Origin: JBHGAV01 sp041946685
GTDB taxonomy: Bacteria > Acidobacteriota > Terriglobia > Bryobacterales > Bryobacteraceae
Assembly: GCA_041946685.1 (NCBI GenBank)
Contig: JBHGAV010000032.1
Coordinates: forward strand, 1-46,000
Reading direction: 5' to 3'
DNA: 46,000 nucleotides
Positions within the stretch are counted from its first letter, which is position 1; the number at the start of each line of letters is the position of its first letter. The position numbers and the translations under genes were made by a program. The notes under the pieces were generated by a model. The model saw nothing but the letters and a program-made list of their open reading frames with translations, ran no database searches and was not told the origin of the DNA. Positions 43,221 through 46,000 of this stretch are shown one piece after another.

Positions 43221-44140
43221 TTGTCCAACTCCTCCTCGGTGCGGGCCAGTTCGAGAAGCAGGGCCGTGAGCTGCTTCTTGTACTCGGCGGCCGTCATGGC
43301 GGCCTTCTGGTATTTCAGAAGGTCGATCTGTTGCTCAAGTTCTTCTTTCCTGGCCAGGAGCTCCCGCTTGGCAGGGTCCTTGGCCGCGGCTTGCGCGCTT
43401 CCGAAGCGCAGCAGGGTAAACGCGGCGGCGAGTCTCCCCTGCCCCTCCTCGGGCGAAGGGTTTCGTGCGCCTTCTCCGGAGCCGGTATCCTCCAAAATCG
43501 GGTGCTCAGTGGCCAGGCGCTTCTGGGACTCATAGAAAGCAGCCGTCTTCTGACTGGCGTAGCGAAACGCTTCAAGCGCGGTGATGGCCTCGTTCTTGTC
43601 GGTGTCGGCGGAGGGGTCCCGCAACGCTTCGGCCCAATAGCGGGGAAACACGGTCGCATTCTTTTCCGTGCCGCTCTTGGTGGCGGCGATGACGACGCGA
43701 TTGTCGCGGCGCAGGTGTTCCAGCGCCCCGCCGCTCGCGCTTGTCATGTTCACCACGAGCTGCCTTCCCGCCCGCAACCGGTTGAGCAGGCCGCCCAACT
43801 CCGCCGCCGTGATGTCGGGGCCCCGCAGGTTGAACTTGTAGTCGTAGCCGTCGAAAGAGCCGTGGCCGATGAGCATCAGCACAAAGGCGTCGGCGGGGCC
43901 GCAGTCCTGGATCGTCTGTTCGAGCACATTCCGCAAGCGTTCGCGCGTGGCTTCCGCCCCCCGGAGCGTAACGACCTTCGCGTCCGTGCGGCTTGTGCGC
44001 AGCACTTCATCGATCGTTCCCGCCCAGCTTGAGAAGCGCTGTTCGTAATCCGGCTCGCCTCCGAGACCCGCAACGGTGACGTAGTGCGTAGCAGCCGATA
44101 GCGAGACCGCGAAAGCTCCTGCAAGAATCAGCCTTCTCAT
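43217..44140 (-). CDS. Exported caspase/legumain-fold (clan CD) protein with Ser at the catalytic Cys position
   Basis: 307 residues from the ATG at 44140, which overlaps the preceding stop as ATGA; the open frame to 44221 lies within the upstream gene. The signal peptide covers about residues 1-18. The core resembles a clan CD peptidase: MLIGHGSFDGY with catalytic-type H93, then 40 residues later VVNMTSASGGALEH, where active enzymes have a Cys two residues before the conserved Ser-Gly. Here that residue is S134, and no Cys is nearby; the only Cys in the mature protein is C80. The C-terminal 50 residues are a Glu/Lys/Leu coiled coil (LLARKEELEQQIDLLKYQ). It may be a binding pseudopeptidase or use Ser as nucleophile. 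Confidence 0.75.
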   Translation of the reverse strand: MRRLILAGAFAVSLSAATHYVTVAGLGGEPDYEQRFSSWAGTIDEVLRTSRTDAKVVTLRGAEATRERLRNVLEQTIQDCGPADAFVLMLIGHGSFDGYDYKFNLRGPDITAAELGGLLNRLRAGRQLVVNMTSASGGALEHLRRDNRVVIAATKSGTEKNATVFPRYWAEALRDPSADTDKNEAITALEAFRYASQKTAAFYESQKRLATEHPILEDTGSGEGARNPSPEEGQGRLAAAFTLLRFGSAQAAAKDPAKRELLARKEELEQQIDLLKYQKAAMTAAEYKKQLTALLLELARTEEELDK

Positions 44141-46000
44141 ACGCCACCCCACCGGCGCCGGAGCAGCCACTCGGCGCCGCGCAAGAGAAGCAGCAGCAGG
44201 AAGACCGCCGGCATGTCCCAAAGATCCCGCAGCTCGCGGGTAGTAATGCCGGCCTCCGAATAGGAGACTTCCTCGCTCAAGCGGCCGACCTTGTCGGGCG
44301 TGTAGTACCGTCCGCCTGTCTCCTCGGCGAGCTTCTCAAGCAGCTCACGGTTCTGCTCCGTGCGAAAGTTCTCGGCAACGCCGTTCTCCCGGCGGAAAGT
44401 GAGCACGTCGCGCCCCACCTCCTCGGCGCCGCGGGTGGCGGTGACTTCGACCAGATAGGAACCAGGCTTCTCGGCCATGTATTCGCCTTCGTACTGGCCA
44501 GCCTCGGTGGCGGACGGACTCAACTCGAGCGAAGCGGAGACGCCCTCCGGTCCCAGGATGTGAGCCTCCACTCGAGCGTCAGATGCGGCCTGGAACGTCT
44601 TCTCTCGCACAACGGCGCGCAGCGGCACGCGCCCCTCGTCGAACAACATCTGGTGGGGCGTGGAAACCGAGCAGGTGCGCGCCGCGTCCGCGACCAGCCA
44701 GCGGAGCATCTGCTGCCAGAAGGTCTGATGAGTGGTGTCGGTGTGGTCCTGCAACATGCGCCACTTCCAGCTTCCTCCCGTCGCAAACAACGCGGTCTTG
44801 CCCATTCCGTAGTTCTGTGTGACCAGGAGCGGGTATCGCGCCCTGCCGGCCGTCTGCGCTTCGGCCAGCACCAGGGCGGCGGGCTTGGGCTCGCCGACCT
44901 CCTGGTAATCGGCCAGCGCCGGTAGCTTCTCCCATCGTTCCGCATTCTTGTCCGGCTGCTCGATAAGGCGGCAGATCAGGCTGTCGCGTCCGGCGGCGGT
45001 CAACGTAGCCTTGGCGGGCTCCCGGTGGAAGGTTGTCTTACGTTCAGGCAGCACGACGGGCACCAGGTCGGCAAGCACAGAGGCGCCGTAGCCGCCGTCG
45101 GCCAGCGCGGCGCGGCCTCCAAGAAACAGCAGGCCGCCACCACGACGGTCGACGAACTGCCGGATCAACTCCTGCTGGGCGGGAGTGAAATAGGCAGCCT
45201 CCACATTCCCCAGAATGAGGCCCTGATAGCGGAACAACTCCTCCGCCGTTCCGGGGAAACCGTTTTCGAGTTCCTTGGGGTCCGCGATCCCCTGCCGGTA
45301 GATCTTGTTCTGTGTGGTCCGAAGCATCGAGACCAGTTGCACGCTGCGATCCTCATCCAGGGCCCGGCGCATGAACTTGAGCTCCCAGCGGGGGTCGCCC
45401 TCGATGTACAGCACACGGGGCCGGAGCGCCTCCACGTTGACCAGCCTGGCCACGGAATTGTTGTTCTGGTTCTCCTCGCCGTCCAGGCGGTCTACCGATA
45501 CCGTCAGAGTCTTGGCGCCGGCCACGCCGGCGCTGAACAGGATCGACTCGGTCTGAGGTTCGCCGCTGCGCTTAAGCGTCACCTCCTGGGAAGCCAGGGG
45601 CTTGCCGCCATCCGAGATGGTGAGTCTTACCCGGCGGTCCTGGTAGCCGAATTGCCGCAAGGTCACCTGGGCGCCGATGCGGGAATCGGCAAGGGTGCGG
45701 GCGGGCATCACCACATCCGAGATTTCCAGGTCGCGGCTTGGGGCTTCGCGGCCGATTCCGACCGTGTGGACGGGGATCCGAGAACGGCGGACTTCGGCGA
45801 TCGTCTGGCGGTCAATGCCCCCGCTGTTGTCGGCGCCGTCGCTGACCAGAATCACCGCGCCGATGGGCAGGCTGGAAGACTCCGCCGCGATCTGCTTCAG
45901 GGCGTCGCCGATGCGGGTGACCTCGGCCGCGCCCGTGACCTGGGCCGTCTGCTGGAGGCGCTCCAGTGCTTGCCCGAAGCGGTACATCCGCACCTGGAAC
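44137..46000 (-). CDS. VWA / glutamine-amidotransferase-like membrane protein, N-terminal part outside the window
   Basis: 621 codons are visible and the frame stays open through base 46000, so the start lies beyond the window. The first visible part is the end of a VWA domain (VILVSDGADNSGGIDRQTI, IPVHTVGIG). A GATase1-like fold follows (RVLYIEGDPRWELKFMRRAL, LILGNVEAAYFTPAQQELI, GGGLLFLGG); the catalytic Cys of true amidotransferases is not evident. A beta-rich region and a C-terminal helix with a basic tail (MPAVFLLLLLLRGAEWLLRRR) close the protein. It is the second VWA membrane component of the operon and overlaps the caspase-like gene as ATGA. Confidence 0.88.
   Translation of the reverse strand, partial: FQVRMYRFGQALERLQQTAQVTGAAEVTRIGDALKQIAAESSSLPIGAVILVSDGADNSGGIDRQTIAEVRRSRIPVHTVGIGREAPSRDLEISDVVMPARTLADSRIGAQVTLRQFGYQDRRVRLTISDGGKPLASQEVTLKRSGEPQTESILFSAGVAGAKTLTVSVDRLDGEENQNNNSVARLVNVEALRPRVLYIEGDPRWELKFMRRALDEDRSVQLVSMLRTTQNKIYRQGIADPKELENGFPGTAEELFRYQGLILGNVEAAYFTPAQQELIRQFVDRRGGGLLFLGGRAALADGGYGASVLADLVPVVLPERKTTFHREPAKATLTAAGRDSLICRLIEQPDKNAERWEKLPALADYQEVGEPKPAALVLAEAQTAGRARYPLLVTQNYGMGKTALFATGGSWKWRMLQDHTDTTHQTFWQQMLRWLVADAARTCSVSTPHQMLFDEGRVPLRAVVREKTFQAASDARVEAHILGPEGVSASLELSPSATEAGQYEGEYMAEKPGSYLVEVTATRGAEEVGRDVLTFRRENGVAENFRTEQNRELLEKLAEETGGRYYTPDKVGRLSEEVSYSEAGITTRELRDLWDMPAVFLLLLLLRGAEWLLRRRWGGV

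Overview
The window is a high-GC bacterial chromosome segment with densely packed genes and no insertion sequence, phage gene, CRISPR array or rRNA. Several features point to the Acidobacteria, most likely the Solibacter/Bryobacter group: a PEP-CTERM protein, a TolB-like/TPR protein with an excisionase-like helix-turn-helix, Tat-exported Gfo/Idh/MocA oxidoreductases, a FecR/DUF6600 Trp/Tyr-rich protein, a matrixin ending in repeats that resemble the Solibacter C-terminal (TIGR03437-like) domain, and a DUF4175-BatA-DUF58-MoxR operon. This assignment comes from recognising protein families; no alignment or 16S sequence was available.

Layout. 1-59 is the 3' end of tRNA-Lys(UUU), followed by a PEP-CTERM surface protein (206-835), a 398-base gap with a hairpin, and a secreted double-VOC protein. 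typA (minus) diverges from a glycerol uptake pair glpK-glpF (3918-6134), followed by a DUF438/hemerythrin/PAS protein (6182-7360). 7412-11090 is a sugar/polyol oxidation group: an SDR and two Gfo/Idh/MocA oxidoreductases. On the minus strand follow a two-domain M16 peptidase and ilvE. Then come a HAD phosphatase (plus), a HTH-TolB-TPR protein (minus), a small secreted protein (plus) and a FecR/DUF6600 protein (minus) with a clear intrinsic terminator.

20397-30245 is a plus-strand envelope-glycosylation region. Two close YfhO paralogues flank a glycosyltransferase-methyltransferase fusion. An Nramp metal transporter fused to a universal stress domain overlaps the second yfhO, and a second GT2 overlaps a third Gfo/Idh/MocA oxidoreductase. 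30326-33465 encodes a small exported protein and a secreted matrixin-type metalloprotease.

33475-46000 (minus, running off the right edge) is one tightly coupled operon. In transcription order it encodes a VWA/GATase-like membrane protein, an exported caspase/legumain-fold protein with Ser where the catalytic Cys is expected, a TPR-HExxH-TPR exported protease, a MoxR AAA+ ATPase, a DUF58 protein, a BatA/VWA membrane protein and a 1207-residue DUF4175 coiled-coil protein. Six of the seven genes are joined to a neighbour by 4-base ATGA/GTGA overlaps and the remaining junction has a 2-base gap. This is the best candidate for an incompletely described system: an ATPase/VWA envelope machine with two peptidase-fold partners.

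A second theme is transcription start architecture. ilvE, both yfhO genes and possibly glpK and the DUF438 gene have a -10-like element only 6-9 bases before the start codon and no Shine-Dalgarno sequence, which suggests leaderless mRNAs. Other genes have ordinary GGAGG-type sites.
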